From positions 4,757,441 through 4,821,440 of the forward strand of contig JARWIR010000016.1 of NCBI GenBank assembly GCA_029959085.1: a DNA stretch of 64,000 nt, in the 5' to 3' direction. This document shows, piece by piece, positions 11,295 through 21,463 of this stretch. Numbering within the stretch: position 1 is the first letter of the stretch; each line of letters starts with the position of its first letter. The position numbers and the translations under genes are program-made. The notes under the pieces are model-generated. The model was not told where the DNA came from, did no database searches, and saw nothing but the letters and a program-made list of their open reading frames with translations. This DNA is from Nemophila menziesii. Lineage: Eukaryota; Streptophyta; Magnoliopsida; Boraginales; Hydrophyllaceae.

Positions 11295-14152
11295 ATGGCA
11301 GGAGGAAGGGAGCTGGATGAAACGCCAACATGGGCAGTTGCTCTGGTCTGTGCAATTATTGTTATTATTTCAATTCTATTAGAAAAAGTTCTTCATACAG
11401 TAGGGGAGGTAATGATTTTCTTATTTATTTTCTCATTTTCAATTAGCTGTTGATTATATATCATACGTGTTTTAATGTTTGATATTTATTCCAGACATTT
11501 CATAAGAAAAAGAAGAAAGCTTTAGTGGAAGCTCTACATAAAATAGAAGGAGGTAAGAGAGTTGGATATCATAAAATCTTCTTAAGAAGCGAGTGAATGA
11601 CTGGTTTTATAATTGATTTTGCAGAATTAATGGTTCTAGGATTCATATCATTAATATTAACATTTACACAAAACTACATTGCGCAAGTTTGTATCCCTAT
11701 TGAAGCTGCAAATACTATGTTACCATGTCCAAGTCGTGATGCTCTCCATGGCCATGGCAGTGATGATAGTGAAGATAGTGAACATAAACATCGTAGAAGG
11801 CTTTTGTGGTATGAGCATAGAAGATTAGCAGGTGGTGGTGCTGCACAAGGGTGCCATGCAGTACGATTCTATTCTATTAACACATCACACATGTACTCAT
11901 GATCCATTACTTATGCTGTTCAATATATATTATATGTAGGGACAAGTTCCAATTATATCTCTACATGGATTACATCAGCTCCACATCTTCATTTTCTTTT
12001 TAGCTGTTTTCCATGTCATTTATGGTGCCATAACTATGATGCTTGGGAGATTAAAGGTACCACCACCAGTGATATAAATATAAGGTTAAATTAAATTACA
12101 CCCTTGAACTATCCCAAAAAATTTTTGAAACACCCCCTCAATTATTTTAAACTATCTACTGCTCCCACCAACTATTACTTTGAGTGGATAGAAAGTTGTC
12201 AATCTATAAAAATAAGCCTGAAGGGAGTGTTTTAGCATCAAAACAATGGTTGCAGGGAACAGTCAAGTAGTTAAAAGATTTGAGGGGGTATTTCAGTGTT
12301 TTTGGGATAATTCAAGGGGTGTAATTGCATTTACCAGTATGATATCTGACAAAATGTTAAATTTTGATAATTCTGAGTTCCTTTCGTACAGATACGTGGA
12401 TGGAAGGAATGGGAAAGGGAGGGTGCTAGTCAAGCTGCAGAGGCCAATGGTATAATATATTTCAAATTTTGATTCTTCACTTGTTTAAAAATTTATTTAT
12501 ATATGAACTAAAGTGTTGGTGTTTATAAATGCAGATCCAAAAAAATTTAGGCTCACTCATGATACATCGTTTGTGAAAGACCATACTAGAGGTTTTTGGA
12601 CGAAACATCCAATATTTTTCTGGATTGTAAGGATGTTTTCATCTTCATCTACAATTTAAGTCTTTTTTTCTAAAAGAAAGTTTTGTATAGAATTAACAAC
12701 ACTGAATAATGATTCATTCTTGATCAGGTATGCTTTTACAGACAGTTTTTTAGATCTGTTCGTAAGCATGATTACATGACTATGCGTCATGCATTCATTA
12801 CGGTAAGCTATTAAATCGAAAGGTATTCTCACATGCTATATATGTAATGATTATGTTGTGCATTTCATAGGTCCATCTAGCAGGTGGAAGTAAATTTGAC
12901 TTTCAAAAGTACATAAAAAGGTCATTGGAAGATGACTTCAAGGTGGTTGTAGGAATCAGGTATAATATAAACATTTGTGTTCCATGTTGTAATAATTAAT
13001 GCTTGGAGCTCACTTATTCTATTGACAATACTTGCTTGCAGTCCATTATTATGGTTTTCTGCAGTGATTTATCTTCTACTGAATGTTCATGGTGGGTTTA
13101 TAATGTTCTTCTTCCTTTCATCTCCTTACCTAAAAAAATTTGTTTACTTAGAATAAGTTATTTGATTTGGTTTCAGGATGGTATTCTGTGATCTTACTCT
13201 CTGTCATGCCTCTAATGGTAAGAAAAACTTGTATTTTGTTGTAACGAAAAAATTAGAGAGAAAGTAAGTAACTAACAATTTTATTGGTTAAATGAATTTA
13301 GACTGTGCTAGCTGTTGGGACAAAGCTTCAATCGATTATAACACAAATGGCTGTAGATATCACAGAAAAGCATGCTGTAGTCCAAGGCATGCCTCTTGTT
13401 CAAGTCTCGGACAGTCATTTTTGGTTTAACCACCCTAGATTGGTCCTCACTCTCATCCATCTAACCCTCTTTCAGGTTTTACTAAATTACCCTTTCTTTC
13501 TTTCTTCCTACTTTTCAAATAGAAATAAACTGGTGACTCGCTATATCTGCAGAATGCTTTTGAGATCACGTATTTCATTTGGATATCGGTAATAAACAAA
13601 CGCATGTTATGTTTCGTGCTCTTTCTTTCGTGTTTGGTTTCCTATACTAATGCAACAATAATTGCGTTGTTTCGGTGCAGTATGAGTTTGGATTACATTC
13701 ATGCTTCCATGAAAACTTCAGCTTAGCCATATTTAGAGTTTGTCTTGGGTAAGTAAGTCACTACACAATATGCAATTAAACACACCTCATAGCCCTATTA
13801 AACTAACAACCAGAATTATTATGTGGGCAGAATAGTAGTCCAATTTATGTGCAGTTACATTACTCTCCCACTATATGCACTTGTGACACAAATGGGATCA
13901 ACGATGAAGAGAACGATATTTGATGAACAAACTTCAAAGGCGTTAATGCAATGGCATCAAAATGCAAAGAGGAATAAAAAGCCAGGAGGAACTGTTCAAA
14001 CAAAGACGTTAGGAGGGAGTCCTCCAGAATCAGGGCATGGTCCCGCCCAATCGTCTATTGATATGTCACCAGAATCATCCACAGCCAATATAGTTGCCAG
14101 TGTTGACATTCCAGATGAAGATCCTAACCGCGATTTATTATCAGGACCATGA
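11295..14152 (+). CDS. MLO family seven-transmembrane protein (clade III, MLO8/9/10-like)
   Basis: MLO proteins are plant plasma-membrane, calmodulin-binding proteins; other clades affect powdery mildew susceptibility, while clade III members are mainly linked to pollen-tube and reproductive roles. Fourteen exons: 11295-11408, 11495-11552, 11625-11860, 11940-12056, 12392-12449, 12535-12626, 12728-12802, 12871-12959, 13042-13091, 13177-13217, 13302-13475, 13553-13588, 13681-13748 and 13831-14152. All are in phase with GT-AG sites and give about 509 residues. Diagnostic stretches are [75 protein letters not shown], and a calmodulin-binding-type helix [15 protein letters not shown]. The C-terminal tail is shorter than in Arabidopsis MLO8/10. 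The clade call rests on remembered resemblance to MLO8, for example the RLTHDTSFV and [10 protein letters not shown] blocks. Confidence 0.95.
12089..12333. mobile_element. fold-back MITE inside MLO intron 4
   Basis: The ends are inverted repeats: AATTACACCCTTGAACTATCC on the left against GGATAATTCAAGGGGTGTAATT on the right. Most of the 245-bp element can pair with itself. The same family is present at 23642-23914; the inner block around TTTTGATGCTAAAACACTC matches when one copy is reversed. It lies fully within the intron between 12057 and 12391. The superfamily is not certain. Confidence 0.75.
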
Positions 14153-14546
14153 TTAGCACAATGTAATTTAATGATCATCGTCGTTGTTCTATATGTATCA
14201 TATTCGAAATATACATACAGGATTAGCTTTAACACTTTTTGTTTCTTACATACCACGTATATTTCAGGCAGGGTGGATAGGGGGTGGGAATCGTAAGCAA
14301 ATTAAATTACCTTCCATTGATTTCAAATAATACACCTAGTAAAGCGAGTTACTAAGAAACATATTAAGTGAAGTATTCAAACAACAAACAAAGTATATGT
14401 AATAAATAAAATAAGAGACTGACGGTAGAAATATCCTGGACTGCCCGGCTTTCACGAGCATTTAACGCGTCTTTATGCAGTAAGCCCCAAGAAGAGTCTA
14501 TTAAGAAATTGGCTATATATGGGTTTGAGTCAGTATATTGATACTT
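14153..14546. other. MLO 3' flank
   Basis: Untranslated and intergenic sequence after the MLO stop. It ends in TTGATACTT at 14538-14546, the left target duplication of the fold-back element that follows. Confidence 0.5.
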
Positions 14547-15272
14547 GAGCCAATTGTTGATTGATGCCTATTAAAAAACTTATTTAGAAAAAGGTGCCTA
14601 GAAAAAAATATTTATTGAAAACAGCCCCCTTATAATTAACAATTAAAAAATAAGAAAAAAACTAATAAACACGCGCGCGCGACCGTGAAATTTTTTTAAA
14701 ATCGTCATAACTAATTCAAAAAAAATCAAAAAAATCAAAAAAAAATTATATTTGGATAAATCAAATTAATATTTACGTCTATGATTTTTTTCGGAATTTT
14801 CTGAATTTTTTGATTTTTTTTTGATTTTTTTAATTTTTTTTTTCGCAGACACGAAATTCCATGTTTAAAACATGGAATTTCATGTTTGAAACATGGAATT
14901 CCATGTTTATTTAACGGTTTAAAACATGGAATTCCATGTTTAAAACATGGAATTCCGTGTCTGCGAAAAAAAAATTAAAAAAATTCGAAAAAATTAAAAA
15001 AATTCAAAAAAATTCATAGACGTAAATATTAATTAGATTTATTTAAAAATATTTTTTTTTTAATTTTCTGATTTTTTTTGAATTAGTTATGACGATTTTA
15101 AAAAAATTTCACGGACGCGCGCATGTGATGGAATTAATAAAGGTATAGAAAATATAAAGGGGATGTTTTCTATAAATAATTATTTCATTAGGCATTTTTT
15201 TATAAATAAGATTATTGAAGGCATAAAAAAACAATTAGAAGGTTTAAGGAGGATGTTTTCAACAATAACCCC
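14547..15272. mobile_element. 726-bp fold-back (MULE-type) element
   Basis: The nine-base direct repeat TTGATACTT lies at 14538-14546 and 15273-15281. Between the repeats almost the whole sequence is one inverted repeat centred near 14905. The outer arms pair TGCCTATTAAAAAAC-type text with its reverse complement near 15195-15235. The middle arms pair ACGCGCGCGCGACCGTGAAA with TTTCACGGACGCGCGC, and TTAATATTTACGTCTATGA with its complement near 15015. The core is a set of short palindromes, CATGGAATTCCATG, joined by TTTAAAA or TTTGAAA linkers. There is no coding capacity. TSD length suggests Mutator-type mobilisation. A transcript through it would form a very long hairpin. Confidence 0.75.
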
Positions 15273-15390
15273 TTGATACTTCCATTGAGAGCCCGATGAC
15301 ATGGGTCGAAGGCATGTGGGTTGGGCGTGGTGAGCCCAATATGATGTTTTGACTCTCCTGAGAGTGACCGACTTAATATTTGTTTCAGAC

Positions 15391-16510
15391 ATGGTGCAAG
15401 TACGAATTTTAAAGATGAGATATATAGCTAAAGACTTTATTGCTTATAGCATTGGTAATGGTAACAGTATATCTTTGTGGTGGGACTATTGGCTTCCAGA
15501 TGGAAGAGACTATGTGATTTACAAAGAAGTAGCTTAGCTTCAGGGTACTTCATCAATAGTAAGTTTGCTCAGTTCATGAATATAGATCAGTGAAAATGGC
15601 CTGCAAAATTTACATTTATGGAAGAAATCACTAGAGAGATACAATATAATCACGAAATAGAGGATAAAATTATATGGAAGCATACAAAGAAAGGTAAATT
15701 TACCTTTAGAGAAACATATGAACAGATTCGAGCTAAACAACCTGAGAAAGAATGGTGTAGGGTTATTTGGCAATCAAGAGGTTTTCCGAGATATAAATTT
15801 ATACTATGGTTAGTTCAAATGGACAGAATCGCAACTAAACAGCGGTTAATTACATGGGGGGTTATATCTAACCCTATATGTGAGTTCTGTAATTTGAAGA
15901 GTGAAGATCGCAACCACTTATTCTGGGAATGTTCAGCTACGAATAGGATCTGGATCAAATGTTTACAAACTCAGGGTGTTAGAGAGAAACTTACTGATTG
16001 GAATAAGCTTATGAAGTGGTTCATCTCTCACCACAACACGAAGAGTGTTTCTGACAACATCTTGAAGACTCTTCTATCGGTAGCCGTGTATACGATTTGG
16101 ATTGAACGGAATAACCGGATCTTTAAGAAGGAATCCAAATCGGAAGAAACGTTGTTCGATGATATATCGTTGGCTTTCCGAGAGAACCTAACAAGGTTTC
16201 AGAGAGAGAGAGAAAGGAAAACGGTGGAGTTGACCGTATGGAAGTGGAGTAAGTGAAAAGACGGTGTACTTGGGTGCTTAGGTGGATTAAGTTAGATTTC
16301 ACTCTTGTCTCATTATGTTTTTGTGTTTGAAATTGTAAATGGGCTATATGACCCATGAGTTGAGTTATATAGACTAGATCTTCATTTGTTAGAGCCCAAT
16401 AGATAGTCTAAAATGTAATAGCCTTTTAGGCCCATGTACTTGGATATGTTTGAGTAATATAAGAGTTGCTACTTGCCCAGGAAAAAAAAAAAAATGGTGC
16501 AAGTACGAAT
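15391..16510 (+). mobile_element. 5'-truncated LINE (L1-like) with poly-A tail and 17-bp target duplication
   Basis: The direct repeat ATGGTGCAAGTACGAAT occurs at 15391-15407 and 16494-16510. The element body between them ends in an A-run (16482-16493), as expected for target-primed reverse transcription. The 5' end is truncated within the post-polymerase region, so apurinic endonuclease and polymerase domains are absent. The third near-copy of TGCAAGTACGAATAGAT just after the right repeat is a short local duplication of flanking DNA. Confidence 0.88.
15618..16256 (+). pseudogene. LINE ORF2 C-terminal fragment with zf-RVT domain
   Basis: A 212-residue open frame encodes the zinc-binding domain found after reverse transcriptase in plant L1 elements. 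It reads WQSRGFPRYKFILWLVQMDR, then CEFCNLKSEDRNHLFWEC with the C-x2-C...H-x4-C ligand pattern, then a C-terminal IWIERNNRIFKKES block. The preceding frame (15349-15537) holds the adjoining IGNGNSISLWWDYWLPDG block, separated by a frame break near 15537. It belongs to the truncated LINE at 15391-16510 and has no host role. Confidence 0.85.
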
Positions 16511-17236
16511 AGATAGACATGCTGCAAGTACGAATAGATGAGTGTAACTTTCAAAATTAGAAAAGTGTGACACTCTTGGTATTATTTTTCGCTAAATTGA
16601 TTCACGAATGTCATTTGAGTGTGTTCTTCAAGTCTAACTGGATAATATATATCACCTTGCATACCTCAGAGCAAATTTCACATGTGCTTGAGCACATATA
16701 TGTGAGGATGACACGGTAAGATGATGATTTGCCACAAGTATCCCTTGATAATGCCTCCCTCGAGCCGTGATTGACACGTTTATTCACACTCACAAACACA
16801 ATAGAGGTTAGGGGCACATTCCCATTGAATCTCCAATGCTGGCCATCTATCACACATTATCAACCACATCTATCACACATTTCTCACCAGGGGGTCAATT
16901 GCCTTATTGGGGTCAATTGCCTTACTGAGTAACACATTTAATTGCAATCCCCCCAATCATATGTTACTTACCAAATACCTGCAATGACATTTGCTTGCCT
17001 TGTTAAAAGACGTACTCGTCCAAGTGGTAGACTTGGTAATCCCCCATACTTTGTTCTCTTGGATTGTGAAGTGAACAATGACATGTCGTAGATAGTTGGT
17101 CACCCATTCCTCATTACAGGCAATGCCCACATCGATGTGTGTGGAGGAAATATCAAGATAACCTTTGGAAGGATGAACAAACTTTTGATCTCGACAATGT
17201 TTTAAAAAGTCACCCCAAGAGTAAACAAGAATGGAG
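16511..17236. other. unassigned intergenic sequence
   Basis: About 725 bases with two modest minus-strand open frames (16611-16853 and 16957-17268) whose products I do not recognise. The following sequence is retroelement, so this may be the 3' part of the same minus-strand element, but no family motif is visible. Confidence 0.35.
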
Positions 17237-17526
17237 GCAGGGCGGGTCCTGACATTTTGACGACCCAAGACGAAATTTTAAAAATGGGCCTCTCAAAAAA
17301 ATTTATGTGTTTTTATTAATGATTGTTTTTTTTACTTAAGTTAGTTAAATTTTTTCTTATTAAAACAAAAAAATGGACTAGTATTTTTGTTTTGAATTGG
17401 ACTAAAATTAAGTTTTTTTATATTAAAAAAGTTATAATATATATAAAAAAATTGGGGGCCTTAAAATTTATAAGAATTGAGGGGGGCCAAGGCCATGGCT
17501 TCTTTGGCCTTCCCTCAGGACCGGCC
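17237..17526. mobile_element. hAT-like MITE
   Basis: The left end CAGGGCGGGTCCTGACATTTT and right end CCCTCAGGACCGGCC form short inverted ends of the CAGGGCCGGTCCTGA type common in plant hAT elements. GGGCCTCTCAAA on the left answers GGGGGCCTTAAAATT and GGGGCCAAGGCC on the right. The interior is AT-rich and non-coding. No clear 8-bp target duplication is visible, so the boundaries are approximate. Confidence 0.5.
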
Positions 17527-17639
17527 GAGATTCCCAATTAAGGGAAGACTAGGAAAGGTTCTTTGGTGGTGTGCAAGACCCATATCGAAGGACATTACTA
17601 TGAAGGGGAAGTCCACATGGAGTGGACCTTCCAAAACAC

Positions 17640-19500
17640 TAATTTTGAAGACTAAAATCTTCAAACACCTCTAACCGAATATCGCTATAATTTTGAATGG
17701 CCTCATTATCAATATTTATACCTTGGTCAAATTGCATAGATGGTCTTTGTTGAAATTGCTCAATCATTTTAGTGAGTTGCGTCAGTTACTGTTCCATAAA
17801 TTGATATTGTTGTTGCATTATTTGCACTAATGATGTGGTAACATTGATTTCCGCCTCACTTCTTATCATATTATTCATCGAACCCTTGATGAAATGATTG
17901 AGGGAGTCTTCCAAATTGTTGAACTTTTCTTCATTAACTCTTACACACTCTTGCGTCACGTTCATAAAAGATTGCATGGTTTATTAAAGTTCATGAAGGA
18001 AGTTATTACACACCATTTACATTCAACGGCACAAGAGAATTTGTCATACCTAAAGAAAAACCTAAAAAGAGACTACACGAAACAAGTGTAAAATTGAAAA
18101 CAAACAAAAACTACTAAACTAACATAAACACAAAATAAAATAACTTTAAAATCTCCGGTAGTGGCGCCAAAAATTTGGTGGCGTGAACGTGAATTTTATA
18201 ACCTAATGAAAAGCACAGTAAAATAACTACAAAAATCCTTGGCAGCGGCGCCAAAAACTTGGTAGGTCCGAGCATTTGATAAAATAATGAATATGAAAGC
18301 GCACACACCTCAGAAACCACGATTAACTCTTCGAAAGTGTACAGATCTTTACAAGTAATAAGTAAGTAAAATGAGTTCGTTCATATGGATTTAAGTAGTT
18401 ATTTCGACCGTGTTAAATATTAGAATAAATGGTATTAAATGTTTCGATTAACAAGCAAGTAAAGTGTTTTGTTTTTTAATTAAATAAACAATAAATAGAT
18501 ATGCAAATAATAGTATAGAACTGGAGATGCAAGTATGAACCTATCCTATTGAATTCACGTTTCTAAAAATAAGGGTGAATGGGTAATTTCACAATCGTTG
18601 GGATTCAACAATCCTTCTAAATCCTGTCTGTAGCTTAGAAGGCAACCATTTCCCATTAGTGACCCCTCTCTAGTGACCCTAGAAATGGATTTGATGATTG
18701 AAGTTCTTACCCTACTGACTATCTAGTTAGGTAAGACCACCCGGTTCACTACCGCACACTAGACGCCTATATGCTAGTTCGGAAATTAACCCCCCCTCCC
18801 CCCAGCCCCCAGGTGATAGCTTAGTTATTTGGGTTACCCACTATTTTATCAGAACAAAGGTAGTGTTATTGCAAAGATATAGTCAAATAAAATAAATACA
18901 CCAATTCAATTAAATAATAAAATCACTAGTTCAATTTAAAGAAGAAAGCAATAATCAATTGTTCATGTAATTACAAATTATATCAAAGATGAGTCAATCG
19001 TGCATAATAGAACTTTGGAAATAATAGCTTAGAAATAAGTTATAGACAAAAATTTCTAATACTAATTACCCAAAGATTAGAGATGGAGAGGTGTAGAATT
19101 GACACGGTGGAGCTCCAGCTCTTGATTCTTCATTTCTAGATTCTCATGATCACTTCTATGGTTGAATTCTTGATAAAGGTAAGCTCTACCGGCCAAGGGA
19201 GGAATTTATAATGTTAGGATCTGATATTTATAAGTGTGAAAATGTTTGTAGGGTGTACATAGGTCATGGGCTAGGTTTAAATTTAAACCTAGCCCATCCC
19301 AAAAATGTTTTCTTCCAAGAGGGGACTAGTTCGAGTCACGCCGGCTGCAAAATTTATAACTTCTTCGTTACAACTTCAAATTGTCAGTGGCCACACGCTC
19401 CTAATATAGAGCCCCATATTAATACAAATTTTCCTTTGATCTTGGTTTCCTTCTTTGATCTCCTTTCCTCAACTTCTTCTCCATGTTTTGGCATATAATA
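17640..19500 (-). mobile_element. LTR retrotransposon relic A (Athila/Tat-like, truncated)
   Basis: On the minus strand this is an LTR (18260 to about 19500) followed by a primer-binding site and the start of gag. The gag text at 17786-17977 (LEDSLNHFIKGSMNN, then VQIMQQQYQFMEQ) matches the gag of the element at 56308-62735. The complement of the primer site, GGCGCCA, occurs twice, at 18163-18169 and 18247-18253, each followed by AAAA(A/C)TTGGTGG or a close variant. The LTR begins TGGTAGGTCCGAGC on the plus strand and is cut on the right by LINE sequence. A C-rich run sits in the LTR near 18789-18812. Confidence 0.75.
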
Positions 19501-20505
19501 TAATATGCAAGTCTAGAATGTGATTTGGCAATCCAACGTACCATCAAAAGTTAGGATTTTTGGTTGGAAATGTTGTAAGAACACCCTTCCTACGGCGTTA
19601 AATTTACAAAAACAAAAATATGGGTAACTGGTAAATGTTATTGGTGCCCAGAGTCGGTTGAATTAGTTGAACATCTTCTATCATGCCCAAATAACTAATT
19701 AGTTTAGACAAAATAAACTTTACAAATTCAGGCTGATCAACTCATGGAGGACAATATTGGTGACTGGATTTTGAAAGTTAGAACTTATTTCGTGGAAGGG
19801 GGATGGGACAGGAAGATTGTTACATTTTATATCCTATTTATCTTCTGGAATATCTGGAAAAATGAAGGCTTGTCACGAAACAGGCGAGATTCAGGTAAAA
19901 TACATTATTAGATCGGCAAAGTTAGCTACCGCAGAACATTTTGGTTCAAAATGGAGATTTGTACATAAAGATAAATGTTGATTTTGTCCAAATTAACGAG
20001 CGATAAATGTTGATTTTGTCCAAATCAACATTTGTCCGAGTTGGATTTGTCTGTCCCACTAGTAGGACAGACGAAATTCAACTCGGATATATTACAATAG
20101 GTCCCCCACAGGTTGAAATCTCATTTCTTTGCGACGCTTCATTCAAAGAAAGATGGAATGAACGGGAATGGGAATCATCTAAATTCACAAGTCCACGGTA
20201 ACGCATAAGAATCACTCGTTAACTCACCTTTGCAATTCAGTGGAAGGGGAGACTTAAGCGGTTTTGTTTGCGACTGAAATGACCGAACGATTTTGACATG
20301 TGTCAAATGCGATCTTTTCAGATAACCTTGAAGTGATTCAAGGTATTCGGCGTCCATCGGAGTCTAGATGGTATGTTCGACCTTTGTTGCAAATGATCAA
20401 CGAATTGGTTGAGAAATTTGCCTCGGTAACCTTGAACCATATTCCACGATCCCTAAAGAACAAAGCAGACACCACTGCTAGGGACTCCAAACGTGACGCA
20501 TAAGC
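19500..20505 (+). mobile_element. LINE relic with zf-RVT and RNase H
   Basis: Decayed but ordered plus-strand domains. At 19520-19690 there is a zf-RVT domain (IWQSNVPSKVRIFGWKC, then CYWCPESVELVEHLLSC). At 20110-20500 there is an RNase H-like domain (FLCDASFKERW, IFSDNLEVIQGIRRPSESRW, LNHIPRSLKNKADT). Stops and frame breaks lie between them. The RNase H text closely matches that at 49391-50023, so the two copies belong to one LINE family that carries RNase H after the zinc domain. A short palindromic duplication (ATAAATGTTGATTTTGTCC twice) occurs near 19970-20020. Confidence 0.75.
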
Positions 20506-20639
20506 AGGATTTCATTTCTTTGATCTTAGGAATACATTTTCATGACTTGGGATCGGGCAGAAGAACCCCATTTAATGATGTATATAGGACAACGTGTCAA
20601 ATGGGTAAAGCCCGTGGGTTCGAATAAGCTAAATATATA

Positions 20640-21050
20640 TATGGGAGTTACGACCGGCGTAGAGGTGTAGCTGGTATTGGTGGTATAATAAGGGATAATA
20701 ACAACATGTTTTAGCAGGATATGTCGACTCGTGCTTAGTAGACTCTCTGTTCTCGTCGAAGCTATTTGCATTGCATTACAGATTAAGATGGGTGGTGAGA
20801 AAAGGTTACAAAGAGCTTTCAATTGAGACGGACTCGAGTGAAGGGCGGTGGGAGTTCAAGTAGTCGGTTGTCTCATATAGAACGTGAGTGTTGGGATATA
20901 CTGCAAGATCATCCCAAGTTTATAGTAAGTCATATCTTTCGTGAAGCTAATCAGTGACGCGCTAGTGAAGGGCGGTGTGAGTTCAAGTAGTCGGCTGTCT
21001 CATATTGAACAAGAATGTTGGGATATACTGCAAGATCATCCCCTAGGGAA
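20640..21050 (+). mobile_element. second RNase H-like retroelement relic with internal duplication
   Basis: Plus-strand fragments read as plant reverse-transcriptase-associated RNase H: IGGIIRDNN, AICIALQIKMGG, SSSRLSHIERECWDILQDHP, SHIFREANQ. The block encoding SSSSRLSHIE(R/Q)ECWDILQDHP occurs twice, starting near 20838 and 20965, a direct duplication of about 127 bp with several differences. Frames are broken. Confidence 0.6.
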
Positions 21051-21102
21051 GGAGCGAATGCGCAATCAGGGTCGTATTGGATTCTTAGTGAGAATCGGTT
21101 TT

Positions 21103-21222
21103 TTATTTTTCGTTACATGGGAGAGCCATTTTTTGGACTCGGTGTCATTAACACGGTTTAAACCTGTACCGCCTAAATGAATAGTCAAGGCTCTGGCCAG
21201 TTGAGCTAACCCAAATTGGTTA
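21103..21222 (-). mobile_element. tRNA-derived SINE, second member
   Basis: The imperfect target duplication AGAATCG(G/A)TTTT lies at 21091-21102 and 21223-21234. On the minus strand the element reads ACCAATTTGGGTTAGCTCAA with a clear A-box (TTAGCTCAACTGG), a B-box-like GGTTTAAACC, then TTAATGACACCGAGTCCAAAAAA and ATGTAACGAAAAATAAAA. It is homologous along its length to the plus-strand copy at 10439-10551. It ends 241 bases before the FKBP18 start. Confidence 0.75.
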
Positions 21223-21463
21223 AGAATCGATTTTAATATTGTAGAAACTGGCTTGTAAGTCTCATATGTATGGAAAAAAATTGTAAAGTAGAATAAAATA
21301 GCCGAATAATAAAAGGCCTTGTGGAAATTGGTCAAAATACTAGGAGCCGCTTGCGTGGCAGCAGTTGACAGAAGGGAGAACGACAAGTCAGCAGCTGTCT
21401 GGATAGAGAAGAAAGATAATCTTTGTTTGTTACAAGAAGTCGTTAAGTAATATTTCAACGGCC

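Noticed and set aside
16957..17268. Minus-strand 103-codon ORF as a gene
   Set aside because: No recognisable motif, lies among transposon relics and overlaps a MITE end.
21103..21222. tRNA-like A- and B-boxes as a tRNA gene
   Set aside because: No acceptor or anticodon stem pairing; A-rich tail and target duplication identify a SINE.
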